From Ochrobactrum vermis (GTDB lineage: Bacteria > Pseudomonadota > Alphaproteobacteria > Rhizobiales > Rhizobiaceae): DNA of 64,000 nucleotides. Positions 9,407 through 18,939 of this stretch are shown piece after piece (position 1 is the first letter of the stretch; every line of letters starts with the position of its first letter). Location of the stretch: the NCBI RefSeq assembly GCF_002975205.1, contig NZ_PCOC01000002.1, forward strand, positions 1,565,001-1,629,000, given 5' to 3'. Under the pieces are notes generated by a model. That model ran no database searches, had not been told where the DNA came from, and saw only the letters and a list, made by a program, of their open reading frames with translations. The translations under genes and the position numbers were made by a program.

Positions 9407-10477
9407 TTGCAGGAGAAAACAGCTCTCATCGTCGGCGTGACCGGACAGGACGGCGCTTATCTAAGCGAGCTTCTGCTCAATAAAGGCTATCGCGTGCATG
9501 GTCTGAAACGACGGTCTTCCTCGTTCAACACGGCTCGCATCGATCACCTCTATCAGGACCCCCATGAGGAGGACATTCGTTTCCGCCTGCATTTCGGCGA
9601 CCTGACGGATGCAACCAATCTGTGTCGTGTCATTCAGGAAGTGCGGCCCGACGAGATCTACAATCTCGGCGCCCAAAGTCATGTGCAGGTGAGTTTCGAA
9701 ACGCCGGAATATACGGCGAATGCCGATGCGCTCGGTACGCTGCGGCTGCTCGAATCCATGCGTATTCTGGGGCTCGGCAAGACATGCCGTTTCTACCAGG
9801 CTTCCACATCGGAACTCTTCGGCAACAGCTCGCCCCAGGCGCAGAACGAACAGACGCCTTTCGCGCCGCGCAGTCCCTATGCGACGGCAAAGCTCTATGC
9901 TTACTGGACGACTGTGAATTACCGGGACGCCTATGGTTTTCATGCCTCCAACGGCATTCTGTTCAATCACGAAAGCCCGCTTCGCGGCGAAACCTTCGTC
10001 ACCCGCAAGATCACCCGAGCTGTCGCTGCCATCGAGCGCGGCCTTCAGGACAAGCTTAGGCTCGGCAATCTCGATGCCCGCCGCGACTGGGGTCATGCCC
10101 GTGATTATGTCGAGGGCATGTGGCGCATCCTGCAGGAAGACACCGCCGACGATTACGTGCTGGCAACCGGCGAAACGCATACAGTGCGGGAATTTGTCGA
10201 ACACGCATTCAAGGCTGTCGACAAGGATATCGAATGGCATGGCGATGGAGCGGAAGAAATCGGCATCGACCGAAAATCGGGCAATTGCCTGATCGAGATC
10301 GATCCCCGCTATTTCCGTCCGAACGAGGTCGACTTCCTTCTCGGCGATGCTTCCAAGGCGAAAAATCGCCTCGGCTGGCAGCATACAACGGGCTTTGACA
10401 ATCTCGTTACCGAGATGGTCGACTGGGATTTGCGCAACATCATGCGGGAGGTTGGACGCAATGACTTCTATGGCTGA
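9407..10477 (+). CDS. gmd: GDP-mannose 4,6-dehydratase
   Basis: This 356-residue cytoplasmic enzyme converts GDP-D-mannose to GDP-4-keto-6-deoxymannose, the first step to GDP-L-fucose. The NADP-binding glycine motif is [10 protein letters not shown] (residues 10-19). The catalytic STSE region is [12 protein letters not shown] (around 133-136) and the Tyr/Lys pair lies in [12 protein letters not shown] (Y158, K162). Length and motifs match the family closely. The start is TTG, six bases after GGAGGG; no nearby ATG or GTG fits. It overlaps fcl by 17 bases. Confidence 0.97.
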   Translation: MQEKTALIVGVTGQDGAYLSELLLNKGYRVHGLKRRSSSFNTARIDHLYQDPHEEDIRFRLHFGDLTDATNLCRVIQEVRPDEIYNLGAQSHVQVSFETPEYTANADALGTLRLLESMRILGLGKTCRFYQASTSELFGNSSPQAQNEQTPFAPRSPYATAKLYAYWTTVNYRDAYGFHASNGILFNHESPLRGETFVTRKITRAVAAIERGLQDKLRLGNLDARRDWGHARDYVEGMWRILQEDTADDYVLATGETHTVREFVEHAFKAVDKDIEWHGDGAEEIGIDRKSGNCLIEIDPRYFRPNEVDFLLGDASKAKNRLGWQHTTGFDNLVTEMVDWDLRNIMREVGRNDFYG

Positions 10478-11441
10478 AATCACGCCTGCCCCCGTCTATT
10501 CGCTCGAAGACAAGAAGATATTCATTGCCGGGCATACGGGCATGGTCGGGTCGGCCATACTGCGTCGCCTGCAGGGCACGGATTGCGACATCATCACCGC
10601 AGCGCATAGCGCGCTCGATCTGACCCGGCAGGGACTGACCGAGAATTTCATCAGCGGTCGCAAGCCGGATGTCATCATCATCGCTGCCGCCCGCGTTGGC
10701 GGCATCCTTGCCAATTCTCAATATCCGGCGGATTTTCTCTATGACAATCTCGCCATTGGCATGAACATCATTCGCGCGGCCCAGCAGAGCGGCGTCGAGC
10801 GCCTGTTGTGGCTTGGCTCAAGCTGTATCTATCCACGCGATGCGGCGCAGCCTCTGACAGAGGAAGCCTTGTTGACAGGGCCTCTGGAAGCCACCAACGA
10901 AGCTTATGCCATCGCCAAGATCGCAGGGCTGAAATATGCGCAGGCCTGTGCACGGCAATACGGCAGCCATTTCATGACGGCGATGCCGACCAATCTTTAT
11001 GGTCCAAACGACAATTTCGATCCCAACAGCTCGCATGTCCTGCCGGCGCTGATCCGGCGGATCCACGAGGCCAAGGTGCGCGGGATCGACCATGTCACGC
11101 TTTGGGGCAGCGGCAAGCCCTTGCGAGAGTTCCTGCATGTGGACGACCTCGCCGATGCCTGCCTGCACATGCTTCGTTTCTATGACGGCATCGAGCCAAT
11201 GAACATCGGGACTGGTGACGAAATCTCGATCAAGGAGCTGGCGCTGACGGTCGCCCAGGTTGTCGGTTACGAAGGTCGTTTCGAACATGATCTCAGCAAA
11301 CCCGACGGCACCCCGCGCAAGCTTCTCGATACATCGCGAATGCGGGCGCTCGGCTGGAGGCCACAAATTCGTCTGGAGGACGGCCTGCGTGAAGTCTATC
11401 GTGATTGGTTGGAGGAAACCGCCGATCCTGTCGCGGCTTAA
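10461..11441 (+). CDS. fcl: GDP-L-fucose synthase
   Basis: This SDR-family epimerase/reductase converts GDP-4-keto-6-deoxymannose to GDP-L-fucose with NADPH. The 326-residue protein has the nucleotide motif [11 protein letters not shown] (24-34), the catalytic SSCIYP (120-125) and the Tyr/Lys pair in [10 protein letters not shown] (Y149, K153). The late motif [13 protein letters not shown] is typical of Fcl. Two starts are possible; the ATG giving MTSMAEITP is preferred because GGAGG lies about nine bases upstream. With gmd it supplies GDP-fucose to the neighbouring transferases. The gene also goes by wcaG. Confidence 0.96.
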   Translation: MTSMAEITPAPVYSLEDKKIFIAGHTGMVGSAILRRLQGTDCDIITAAHSALDLTRQGLTENFISGRKPDVIIIAAARVGGILANSQYPADFLYDNLAIGMNIIRAAQQSGVERLLWLGSSCIYPRDAAQPLTEEALLTGPLEATNEAYAIAKIAGLKYAQACARQYGSHFMTAMPTNLYGPNDNFDPNSSHVLPALIRRIHEAKVRGIDHVTLWGSGKPLREFLHVDDLADACLHMLRFYDGIEPMNIGTGDEISIKELALTVAQVVGYEGRFEHDLSKPDGTPRKLLDTSRMRALGWRPQIRLEDGLREVYRDWLEETADPVAA

Positions 11442-11452
11442 AACATGCCCCT

Positions 11453-11478
11453 GGAAAAGCGGACTCCACTTTTCCAAT
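11453..11478. repeat. Short inverted repeat between fcl and the export gene
   Basis: Arms TGGAAAAG and CTTTTCCA enclose a nine-base loop just after the fcl stop. The segment resembles a shortened copy of the REP-like elements seen elsewhere in the window (compare CCGCTTCACACTTTTCGG). It could act as a bidirectional terminator between two convergent genes, but there is no long T-run. Confidence 0.45.
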
Positions 11479-11598
11479 TAAGGCGCGACGTTTCTCTTCG
11501 ACATTTTCAATCCGGGACAAGTCTCCTCAGCTTCCCTCAAGCTGGGGAGACGCGTAGCGTCGTCTCGAAGCAGGAAGAGACGCAGTGCCTTCCTGAAC

Positions 11599-12846
11599 CT
11601 ATGAAGGTGAAGCGCCGCCGATCCTGCTCATGTCCAGTTCGACGCGCAGGATGTCGCCCGGCCTGATTTCGGTGCGCTCATCGGCGGTGATGTCCTGGAA
11701 ATTGCCGTTAACATTACGACTGATCGACAAGACCAGTTTCTGGCGCAGGGTGGAGGCGGAGATATTGCCGGACGACTTGGCGATCTCTGCCATGCTCTGG
11801 AGTTGTGAGTTGCTGCGATGCTCCATGCGGGCGATATTGAGATCTATGTCCTGCAAAGTGGTGGCCGCTTCGCTCTTGCGGATTTCTTCCAGACTGGCAA
11901 TGCGCTGCTGCATGGCGAGCTGGTTCTGCCTTGCCCGCGCGAGAAAGGAAGCAAGCTCCAGCGCAGCACGCCGTGTAGCCGACAAATCGCGCTCCATGTC
12001 GCGAAGGTTGGATTTTGCCGCAAGCCCGCGATCCACCAGCGACTTGCTGGAATCCACATTCTCCTGCAGCAACCCGATTTCGGCATCGTGCAGCTTGATA
12101 CTCTGCTGCAGTGTCTCGATTTCATCGCCGTAACTTGCCACCTGCGCCTCAAGTGCCTTGCGCTCGGCTGCGAGATTATTGCGGCGAACGTTGAACACGG
12201 TCTTTTCGCCTTCCAGCATCTTCTGCGTCAGGGCTACTGTTTCCTTGTTTGCGGCGGCCTGCTCCGGCAGGGCATAGTTGAACTCCGTGCCGTTGAGTTC
12301 GGCCTCGAAGCGGGCACGCCGGATCACCATGGCGGTTAGCTGGAGCTGCAGATCTGCATATTCCTGCTGCGCGGAAATAAGCTGCATGCCAGCGGTCAGA
12401 GCCGGAGATTCAGCTTTTCCCGCTCCGCCACCCAGCGCCATGAGTTCAAGCACCACCATGCCGGGCCGAAACTGGTATTTGCCCGGTACTTTCACATCAC
12501 CGACGACAAACACCGGCGCATACTGATTGATCGTTGCAGTAACCGTCAGCCCCGGAATGTGCTGGGAGAGTGATCCCGCAATCTTCTCGCTGATCTCATT
12601 GGTGGTCAGCCCGTCAACCGGAATATTACCCACGATCGGATAGCCGATATTGCCGTCCACATCGACAGGATAGAGCCCTGTGAGAGACGGTTGCCCATAG
12701 ACGGTTACCTGAAGCACGTCATTGGCGCCGACACGATAGGGTTGCCCATCGCCAAGCGCCCCGAAACTTCCGCCAAAGAGCAGAAGCCCCGAAAGCACTG
12801 TTGCGCGAAGAAATTTGCCGCGACCGCTGATCACTTTACTTGACAT
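11599..12846 (-). CDS. Polysaccharide export outer-membrane protein, ExoF-type
   Basis: A 415-residue export protein. Residues 1-32 form a signal peptide without a lipobox Cys (LSGLLLFGGSFGALG). The Poly_export domain follows (YRVGANDVLQVTVYGQPSLTG to ITVTATINQ, about 36-108), then an SLBB-type segment (VFVVGDVKVPGKYQFRPGMVVLELMALGGG broken across 112-142). A long alpha-helical coiled coil spans roughly 160-340, and a short beta region ends in GDILRVELD. The inserted coiled coil is typical of ExoF-like proteins of rhizobia rather than lipoprotein Wza. It starts 13 bases after the ExoP-like gene, so both form one export operon. Confidence 0.9.
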   Translation of the reverse strand: MSSKVISGRGKFLRATVLSGLLLFGGSFGALGDGQPYRVGANDVLQVTVYGQPSLTGLYPVDVDGNIGYPIVGNIPVDGLTTNEISEKIAGSLSQHIPGLTVTATINQYAPVFVVGDVKVPGKYQFRPGMVVLELMALGGGAGKAESPALTAGMQLISAQQEYADLQLQLTAMVIRRARFEAELNGTEFNYALPEQAAANKETVALTQKMLEGEKTVFNVRRNNLAAERKALEAQVASYGDEIETLQQSIKLHDAEIGLLQENVDSSKSLVDRGLAAKSNLRDMERDLSATRRAALELASFLARARQNQLAMQQRIASLEEIRKSEAATTLQDIDLNIARMEHRSNSQLQSMAEIAKSSGNISASTLRQKLVLSISRNVNGNFQDITADERTEIRPGDILRVELDMSRIGGASPS

Positions 12847-12859
12847 GACCTGTGCCCCT

Positions 12860-15055
12860 TTAAGCCTGTTCTTGTGCGCCGTCCGCAGCCGGTTTGCGCC
12901 GCCGCGAGAACACGCCGCTTATGCTTTGTCTTGCTTTCTGCAAGCCCAGCCCGCCAAGCGCTATGGGGAGCGTTAGCCAGCTGCGATAGGAAGAAGCGTT
13001 GTGGTTCACGACAGCAAGCGCGGGCTTTCGCCCGAAGGATGCCATCGTCTGGATCAGCGCGTTGGCCGCATTCTGGTCCTGGCGGTCGGACTGCATCACG
13101 AGAAGCGCTGTATCGGTTGCCCGTGACAGGAGAACCGAGCGCTTGTCTTCCATGACCGCCGGAAGGTCGACGAGGATGATCTTGTGATCGGCCCGCAACT
13201 GGGCGATCAGTTCGGCCAGCCAGTCTCCCTGGCGCATCTGTCTGTTGGGCGTGATGATATCGATTCCCGAACCATGGTCATGCACGAGCGTGGCGCCGGT
13301 AAGCGGACGCCCGGTCGACACAACGCTGTAATCACTATGCGGAACCCCGAAAGCCTCCGACAGACCCGACCGCTTGTTCGTCGCATCGATAACCGCAACC
13401 GTTACGCCAGTCGCGGCGATCTGCTGTGCGAGCGCGGTGATCAGCAAGGTCTTCGTCTCTCCATCGGACATGGAAACGACGGAGAGCGCGAGTGAATCGC
13501 GACCGCGTGTCAGCACCCGCAAACGCTCATGAACGGACTTGATCGCGCGACCGAAAGGACTTGCCGGATCGAGGCCGCGATTGACGAGGAGCGGCACGGT
13601 GAGCTGTGACGAAACCGGAAGCAGTGTTGCCGCAGGTATGCCGGGCAGCACGAGAGATGCCGTCTGCGCTGGCCTGATCTTGTCGAATGTTTCCTTCAGC
13701 ATGGTGCCCACAAGCGCAACCAGTCCGCCCAGCCCCAGACCGAGCAGCAGCCAGTTCGCGAGGTTCGGGCTTGCCTTGGCCATTGCCGGTTCCGCTGGGG
13801 AAATCATCTGTGCTTCGGCCGCAGCAATGCCGTCCTGTTCGATGAGCTGCTTGTAACGCGTCAGATAGCTTTCATAGACCGTGCGGCTGGCATTGGCTTC
13901 ACGATCGAGCTGTCCGGCCTTGACTTGCGCCTGATTGGCTTCGGCAAGGTCGGCTTCCGCACTCTTCAACGCATTTTCCAGACCGCTGCGCCGCTGGCGC
14001 GCGATCTGGATTTCATTGCCGAGACTCTTGATGATTTCTCCGACCTGGCTCGAAATCTGTTGTTTCAGCGCTTCCTGTTCAGCCTTCAGCACCGGAATTT
14101 CGGCGCTCTTCAGCGCGCCGTTCGACTGCAACTCGTCAAGCTGGCGCTCGACACGTGCTGCCTCGCCGCGCAAGGTCTGGATCGCAGGCGAGGCCAGAAC
14201 TTCGGCCAGCGCCGGTGCTTCATTGTTGCTTTTCAGTTCCTCCGCCGTGCGCAACCGTGCTTCGGCAAGCGAGACTGCGCCCGTCGCGGCGACGATCTCG
14301 TTGTTCAGTGCCGCCACCCGCTGGGCCTGGAAACTGATCTGTCCCTGATCGCCTGCAAGCCGTGATTTCTGGCGAAATTGTTCTGCGGCACTTTCAGCGC
14401 CTTCAAGATCGCTGCGCAGGGTAACCAGCTTCTCGCCAAGCCATTCGCTGATCCGCCGTGTGGCCGACTGCTGCACATCGATTTGGTGATCGAGATAGGC
14501 GGTAGCAAAGGCGTTGGCGACCTGAGCCGCATAAACCCGGTCGGAAGCGCGATATGAAATGAAGATCGTGTAGGAGCGACCGTCATTGGTAACCCGCAAC
14601 CGCGAAAGAAGAAGATCGATCTGCTGGCGTTCCCGCATGGCCGGATCGACATCGCGGGCGCCTTTTGTCTGCGAGCTTGCATCGGAAGCAGACGACAATA
14701 CCGTGCGCGAACGGAATTCCGTTGGCACGACAATGTTTTCCGCTTGCAGAATGTCGATGACCTTGCGCGCCATCATGCGTGAATTGATGATATCGAGTTC
14801 GGAACGCAGGACCGGGCTGTCCTGCGGCAGCGGTGTGATCGCGCTTTCATTGGGAAGCGCCTGCAACCGCCGCATGTCCAGCACCAGAACGGACTCCGAA
14901 ACATAACTGACCGGCGCTGTAAGATAGCCTGCAAACCCGACACCAATGCCTGCGAGCACCGGCACAATCAGCATCATTCTTCTACGTTTTATAGTGTCGA
15001 GCAGGTCAGCAACCGGCTGCCGCCCGTTTCCTGATGAAACGTCGGAGATAATCAC
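12860..15055 (-). CDS. Polysaccharide co-polymerase with degenerate BY-kinase domain, ExoP/GumC-type
   Basis: About 731 residues from a GTG that lies seven bases after GGAG (a TTG one codon earlier is also open). A Wzz domain with the first membrane segment (MLIVPVLAGIGVGFAGYL) is followed by a large periplasmic coiled coil, a second membrane segment (LANWLLLGLGLGGLVALVG, near 430) and a cytoplasmic P-loop-like domain. The nucleotide motifs are weak. Walker A reads SDGETKT (K535), with Thr where the second Gly should be. Walker A' is VIDAT, Walker B is ILVDLPA, and no C-terminal tyrosine cluster is present. It should set chain length and couple polymerisation to export; kinase activity is doubtful. 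Confidence 0.9.
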   Translation of the reverse strand: MIISDVSSGNGRQPVADLLDTIKRRRMMLIVPVLAGIGVGFAGYLTAPVSYVSESVLVLDMRRLQALPNESAITPLPQDSPVLRSELDIINSRMMARKVIDILQAENIVVPTEFRSRTVLSSASDASSQTKGARDVDPAMRERQQIDLLLSRLRVTNDGRSYTIFISYRASDRVYAAQVANAFATAYLDHQIDVQQSATRRISEWLGEKLVTLRSDLEGAESAAEQFRQKSRLAGDQGQISFQAQRVAALNNEIVAATGAVSLAEARLRTAEELKSNNEAPALAEVLASPAIQTLRGEAARVERQLDELQSNGALKSAEIPVLKAEQEALKQQISSQVGEIIKSLGNEIQIARQRRSGLENALKSAEADLAEANQAQVKAGQLDREANASRTVYESYLTRYKQLIEQDGIAAAEAQMISPAEPAMAKASPNLANWLLLGLGLGGLVALVGTMLKETFDKIRPAQTASLVLPGIPAATLLPVSSQLTVPLLVNRGLDPASPFGRAIKSVHERLRVLTRGRDSLALSVVSMSDGETKTLLITALAQQIAATGVTVAVIDATNKRSGLSEAFGVPHSDYSVVSTGRPLTGATLVHDHGSGIDIITPNRQMRQGDWLAELIAQLRADHKIILVDLPAVMEDKRSVLLSRATDTALLVMQSDRQDQNAANALIQTMASFGRKPALAVVNHNASSYRSWLTLPIALGGLGLQKARQSISGVFSRRRKPAADGAQEQA

Positions 15056-15104
15056 CAAAATTCTCCTTCACGGAACAATTCAATCCGCCGGCTTGCGGCT
15101 CCCG

Positions 15105-15222
15105 CCAGAGCATTTCCTGTTTCCCCGAAACAATCGAAATGCTCGATCTATTCGCTTTCACGCATGTCCCCTAAAACCGGTTCCCGCTTTCGGGCGACAT
15201 GCGCTGGTCTCGGTTCCGCCCT
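15105..15222. repeat. Composite REP-like palindromic repeat
   Basis: Two inverted repeats lie side by side. The first has arms GAGCATTTC and GAAATGCTC with inner arms TGTTTC and GAAACA. The second runs from GCATGTC to GACATGC around CCGGTTCCCGCTTTCGG. Sequence and spacing resemble the elements at 24.7 and 30.9 kb. It fills the gap between the ExoP-like gene and the LuxR gene and may act as transcription terminator or mRNA-stabilising structure. Confidence 0.6.
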
Positions 15223-15997
15223 ACTGCAAATCGGAAAAGGATGTTTCCGATGGGAACAGCTCGTTGATGATACAAGCCACCTCGGTGCGGTTGGACGCCT
15301 TCAGTTTCTTCATGATGTTACGGATATGAACCTTCACGGTGCTTTCCCGCAATTTCAGTTCGTAAGCGATGATCTTATTCGCCTTGCCCCGACGCAGTGC
15401 ATTGACCACTTCGGCCTGACGCTGGGTGAACATGCCGCCAAGCGGTTGCAGGCGCTGCGAATTCGGATCGGTGGCGTGACGCAGGGCGAGCACACTGCTA
15501 GCCGGAACAAAGGTTCCACCCGCCATGGCAAGACGCAGTGCTTCAACGCAGACATTCACATTCACGGATGTTGGAATATACCCCTTCACGCCATGATCGA
15601 GCGCCTTGAGGACCTGCGAGATTTCTTCCTTGTCAGCCAGAAGAATGACAGGCGCCGGGGCGCAATCGGTGACAATGCGATTGAGATAGTTACCGACGGT
15701 AGGGTCCGAAACCTTCTGACCGCCGATGTTGAACAACACCGCGCCCGCCGTGCGACCACGACGCTGATGCTGCCACTGCTCGAACGAGCTGAATGTGGCA
15801 ATCGCCATTTCAATGCTGTGGTTCGTCAGTCCATGTGCGAGGCATTCGCGATCCAACGCACGGTTGTCTATGATGACCAGCAGCGGCAACATGCTATCGC
15901 TCGGCTGTTCAGGTTTAAAGGAAGCGTCTTTTGATGCCCCAAAGCCGTTATTCTTTAATTCACTCGTCCTGCTACTGAATTGTGGAGAAATGTTCAT
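15221..15997 (-). CDS. LuxR-family regulator with degenerate receiver domain
   Basis: A 258-residue protein with an N-terminal receiver-like fold (about 37-165) and a C-terminal LuxR/GerE helix-turn-helix (about 188-250; FTQRQAEVVNALRRGKANKIIAYEL split over the helices, then STVKVHIRNIMKKL). The receiver keeps an acidic D44 and Lys138. The phosphoacceptor position in AVLFNIGG is Asn90, and the conserved Thr/Ser after VILL is Ala, so ordinary phosphorelay activation is unlikely. It precedes the exoP-exoF genes on the same strand and probably controls the polysaccharide locus; this is inferred from position. Confidence 0.88.
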   Translation of the reverse strand: MNISPQFSSRTSELKNNGFGASKDASFKPEQPSDSMLPLLVIIDNRALDRECLAHGLTNHSIEMAIATFSSFEQWQHQRRGRTAGAVLFNIGGQKVSDPTVGNYLNRIVTDCAPAPVILLADKEEISQVLKALDHGVKGYIPTSVNVNVCVEALRLAMAGGTFVPASSVLALRHATDPNSQRLQPLGGMFTQRQAEVVNALRRGKANKIIAYELKLRESTVKVHIRNIMKKLKASNRTEVACIINELFPSETSFSDLQ

Positions 15998-16393
15998 TTG
16001 CTCGCCCTCTAATCCGACTTATGCGCACGACCTCATTGTTTGCACATCGCAATCAAGGAAGCGCATCGGTTGCCTGTTTTTATTTATCTTCATGAGATCT
16101 AGTTATAACCCCGGAAGCAATTCTTGTTTTTGTTCTTGATTTGATAAAAAGACTGCCCGAAAATTCTTTTAGTGTCATTAACCTAGATTAAGGGGTTCGG
16201 CAAAATATGGTTTAGGCGAAGCTAAGATATATACCCAATTAGTGGTAGAAGTTACTACCTTGCCAAAACAATTGCCCTCGCTGAAACTCTTTCGAGGCCC
16301 AGTCTCTTGGGGAAGAGCTGGGAAAACGAATCGCGGGGGGCCAGACTTAAAACTTATCTTCTCTTGTGCTGGGCGAAACGGCAGGTAGGCTCT
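15998..16393. other. Long divergent intergenic region between two regulators
   Basis: Nearly 400 bases separate the LuxR-type gene (leftward) from the Crp/Fnr gene (rightward). The stretch is more AT-rich than its flanks, particularly around 16060-16260. Open frames here have no coding character. It should hold promoters for both regulators; I could not assign specific boxes. Confidence 0.5.
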
Positions 16394-17152
16394 ATGGTGG
16401 TAAATGCCGACGAAGCAAGAACGCTGCGCCATTTTCTGGAAAGCGCGCCCATTGGCGCGGTTTTCGATGAGAATGATCTCAGCGTGCTCGCCGTTCTGCC
16501 AATTTCCTCCAAAACCTACGCGCCTCACACGGTTGTCAGCAGTCAGGGAGACTGGGCCAACTCGGTTCATATTATAAAGAACGGCTGGGGCTGCATCTAT
16601 CGCGACCTCCCCGAAGGTGACCGCCAGATCCTCGACTTTCCGATGAAGGGCGACTTCCTGGGTTTCCGAACGGGACTCGGCTTCAACTACTACACCCTGA
16701 TCTCGGTTACGGAGCTTTCCGTTCTCGAAATCTCCCTGGATCATCTTACCGAAAGCCTGCTCAAATCGCCCCGTCTCGCCATGACATTCATGGAACTGAT
16801 GGCGAGGCAGCGGGCCATCCTGATCGAGCATCTCATCAGCATCGGCCGTCGAAGTGCGCTTGTACGCATTGCCCACCTTCTGCTCGAACTGGGGCACAGG
16901 GCCCGGATCAATGGAACCGGCGACGAGAACCGCTTTTTCTGCCCACTGACGCAGAGCGAACTTGCAGATGCGCTGGGGCTTACGCCAATCCACATCAACC
17001 GAATGCTGCGCGAACTTCGCGAGGACGATCTTCTGATATTCCGCAACAATGAGGTCGAATTTCTGAACCGCTCGGCGCTCGTTCATATATCGAGCTTCGA
17101 TGAGCACTATCTGACGATGGAAATTTTCCCACGGGTCCGGATCAGTCGCTGA
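16394..17152 (+). CDS. Crp/Fnr-family transcriptional regulator
   Basis: About 252 residues from the ATG of MVVNADEARTL; an upstream in-frame ATG would add 29 residues without family features. A cyclic-nucleotide-binding beta-roll (about 20-140; VVSSQGDWANSVHIIKNGW, DFPMKGDFLGFR) is followed by the dimer helix and a Crp-type helix-turn-helix (LTQSELADALGLTPIHINRML). The preferred form has no N-terminal cysteine cluster, so it is unlikely to be an Fe-S oxygen sensor. The cAMP-phosphate-binding arginine signature is not obvious, so the ligand is unknown. It is divergent from the LuxR-type gene of the polysaccharide locus. Confidence 0.88.
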   Translation: MVVNADEARTLRHFLESAPIGAVFDENDLSVLAVLPISSKTYAPHTVVSSQGDWANSVHIIKNGWGCIYRDLPEGDRQILDFPMKGDFLGFRTGLGFNYYTLISVTELSVLEISLDHLTESLLKSPRLAMTFMELMARQRAILIEHLISIGRRSALVRIAHLLLELGHRARINGTGDENRFFCPLTQSELADALGLTPIHINRMLRELREDDLLIFRNNEVEFLNRSALVHISSFDEHYLTMEIFPRVRISR

Positions 17153-17521
17153 GTTGCGCCGGTTGAATGGAACACCTTCTAACTGATTGTTGTAACGAAA
17201 CTCTTTGCCAATGCTCCTTTGTACATTTCAGGCATTGTTCCCGTTCATATACGCAAATCTCACGCATTATTACAGATAGATATAATCGTTGATAATATAC
17301 TAAAACTCGCATACTAAAAATATTATTCACATATAAATACAATAACGATCCCGGCGTCGGTTCGAGGAATAAAGTAGCCGCCACGGCACCGGGCATATCG
17401 GTAAAGCCTCAAATACGTCCGGCATTATTCATATATGCGCTATGTATTTATCAGAGAATTGTAGCTAGTTTCCGCTTCACCATCGCGCCCAGAGGGGCAG
17501 CATTGAGGAGGAGGCTCAACG
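17153..17521. other. AT-rich intergenic region upstream of an MFS gene
   Basis: About 370 bases without a credible gene. The middle part (about 17270-17350) is strongly AT-rich with several TATAAT-like runs, fitting a promoter region for the following transporter. The 84-codon frame on the other strand here has no recognisable features. No clear operator palindrome was found. Confidence 0.5.
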
Positions 17522-18823
17522 ATGCAAGACAAACTCGTCGGTTCCGCCGTCGACAAGGCGACGAAGCGACTTTTACCGTTTCTGGCGATCATGCTGATCC
17601 TGGCATTTCTGGATCGCGCGAATATCGGTTTCGCCAAATCCGAATTTCAGGCAGATACAGGCTTGAGTGATGCGGCCTATGCGTTCGGGGCAGGCATATT
17701 CTTTATCGGATATGCGCTTTTTGAGGTTCCCAGCAACATCATCATGCACAAGGTCGGCGCCCGCCTCTGGCTAAGCCGTATCATGATTTCGTGGGGCATC
17801 GTCTCCGCCGCCATGATGTTCGCTCATACGGAAGGTGTTTTCTATACACTTCGCTTCCTGCTCGGCGTTTGCGAGGCTGGTTTCTATCCCGGTGTCCTGC
17901 TTTACCTGACCTACTGGTTCCCCGCAAAACAGCGCGCCCGCGCGACGGGCATCTTCTATCTCGGTGTTCCGCTGGCGCTTGTTCTGGGAAGCCCGCTTTC
18001 AGGCTGGTTGCTGACCCACCACGGCATTTTCGGCCTTACCAACTGGCAGTGGATGTTCGTGGTCGAGGGGCTTGGCGCAACACTGGTCGGGATCATCGCG
18101 CTTTTCTACCTGACGGACCGGCCGGAAAAAGCGCGCTGGCTTTCGGCTGAGGAACGCGACGCCCTCACCCAGGTCATCGCTGCGGAAGAAGCAGCAAAAG
18201 AAACGCAAGCTGCACATTCGGCCATGTCTGTGCTGAAAGATCGCCGCGTCTGGGCTTTCATCGGCATCTACTTCTTTCTGCAGATCGGCACGGCGCCCCT
18301 GACATTCTACTTCCCGTCACGCTTTGCGCAGGCCGCATCGAATGGCGAGATGAACCTGCTGATCGGTTCGCTTCTCGCCCTGCCTTGGCTGTGCTCGGTC
18401 ATTGCGACCCGCTATTTCACGGTTCTTGCCGATCAGACCAACCAGCACCGGCTCGTCTGTTTGGGCATGGTCGTTGCAGGAACGATAGCGCTTGCCGTTA
18501 TCGGCCTTACCGGCAACCCATGGCTGATGCTTCTTGCCGCCTGTATTGCAGTACCAGGTCTTACGGCTTCGCAACCTGTATTCTGGAGCCTGCCTACCCG
18601 TTATCTGGGCGGTATTGGTGCTGCGAGCGGCATCGCCTTCATTGTCTCGATCGGAAATCTGGGGGCGTTTTTCGCACCACAGATCAAGAACTGGGCCGAT
18701 GTCGCTGCGGGCAATCATGATGCCGGTTTCTATACGCTTGCAGCGCTTTGCGGCATCGCCATTCTGCTTCTTGCCGGTGCCCGCAAGGCCGCTCCGGGGG
18801 AACGACTGGCCGCTGCAAAGTAA
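17522..18823 (+). CDS. MFS transporter of the anion:cation symporter type
   Basis: A 433-residue inner-membrane permease with twelve predicted membrane segments. The first loop carries the ACS-family signature (FLDRANIGFAKSEFQ, then GYALFEVPSNIIMHKVGARLWLSRI). Segment 4-5 has FLLGVCEAGFYPGVLLYLTYWFP, typical of tartrate, phthalate and other organic-anion carriers. It probably imports a carboxylate with protons. A strong GAGGAGGAGG ribosome site precedes the ATG and a terminator follows the stop, so the gene is probably a single unit. The substrate cannot be told from sequence. Confidence 0.9.
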   Translation: MQDKLVGSAVDKATKRLLPFLAIMLILAFLDRANIGFAKSEFQADTGLSDAAYAFGAGIFFIGYALFEVPSNIIMHKVGARLWLSRIMISWGIVSAAMMFAHTEGVFYTLRFLLGVCEAGFYPGVLLYLTYWFPAKQRARATGIFYLGVPLALVLGSPLSGWLLTHHGIFGLTNWQWMFVVEGLGATLVGIIALFYLTDRPEKARWLSAEERDALTQVIAAEEAAKETQAAHSAMSVLKDRRVWAFIGIYFFLQIGTAPLTFYFPSRFAQAASNGEMNLLIGSLLALPWLCSVIATRYFTVLADQTNQHRLVCLGMVVAGTIALAVIGLTGNPWLMLLAACIAVPGLTASQPVFWSLPTRYLGGIGAASGIAFIVSIGNLGAFFAPQIKNWADVAAGNHDAGFYTLAALCGIAILLLAGARKAAPGERLAAAK

Positions 18824-18853
18824 GGTTCATCTTCGAGAAATTATTGAAACAGA

Positions 18854-18876
18854 AACCCCGCTCCGGCGGGGTTTTT
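18854..18876 (+). terminator. Rho-independent terminator after the MFS gene
   Basis: Perfect eight-base arms AACCCCGC and GCGGGGTT enclose the loop TCCG and run into TTTTT. It lies about 30 bases after the MFS stop. Confidence 0.9.
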
Positions 18877-18939
18877 CTGTCGTAAATCCATAAAATCACT
18901 CTATGCTCATGGACGGAAAACAACCTTCGAAAGGATAGC

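Noticed and set aside
16178..17107. A 309-codon - strand frame across the Crp/Fnr gene
   Set aside because: The + strand encodes a full beta-roll and Crp helix-turn-helix; the opposite frame shows no domain.
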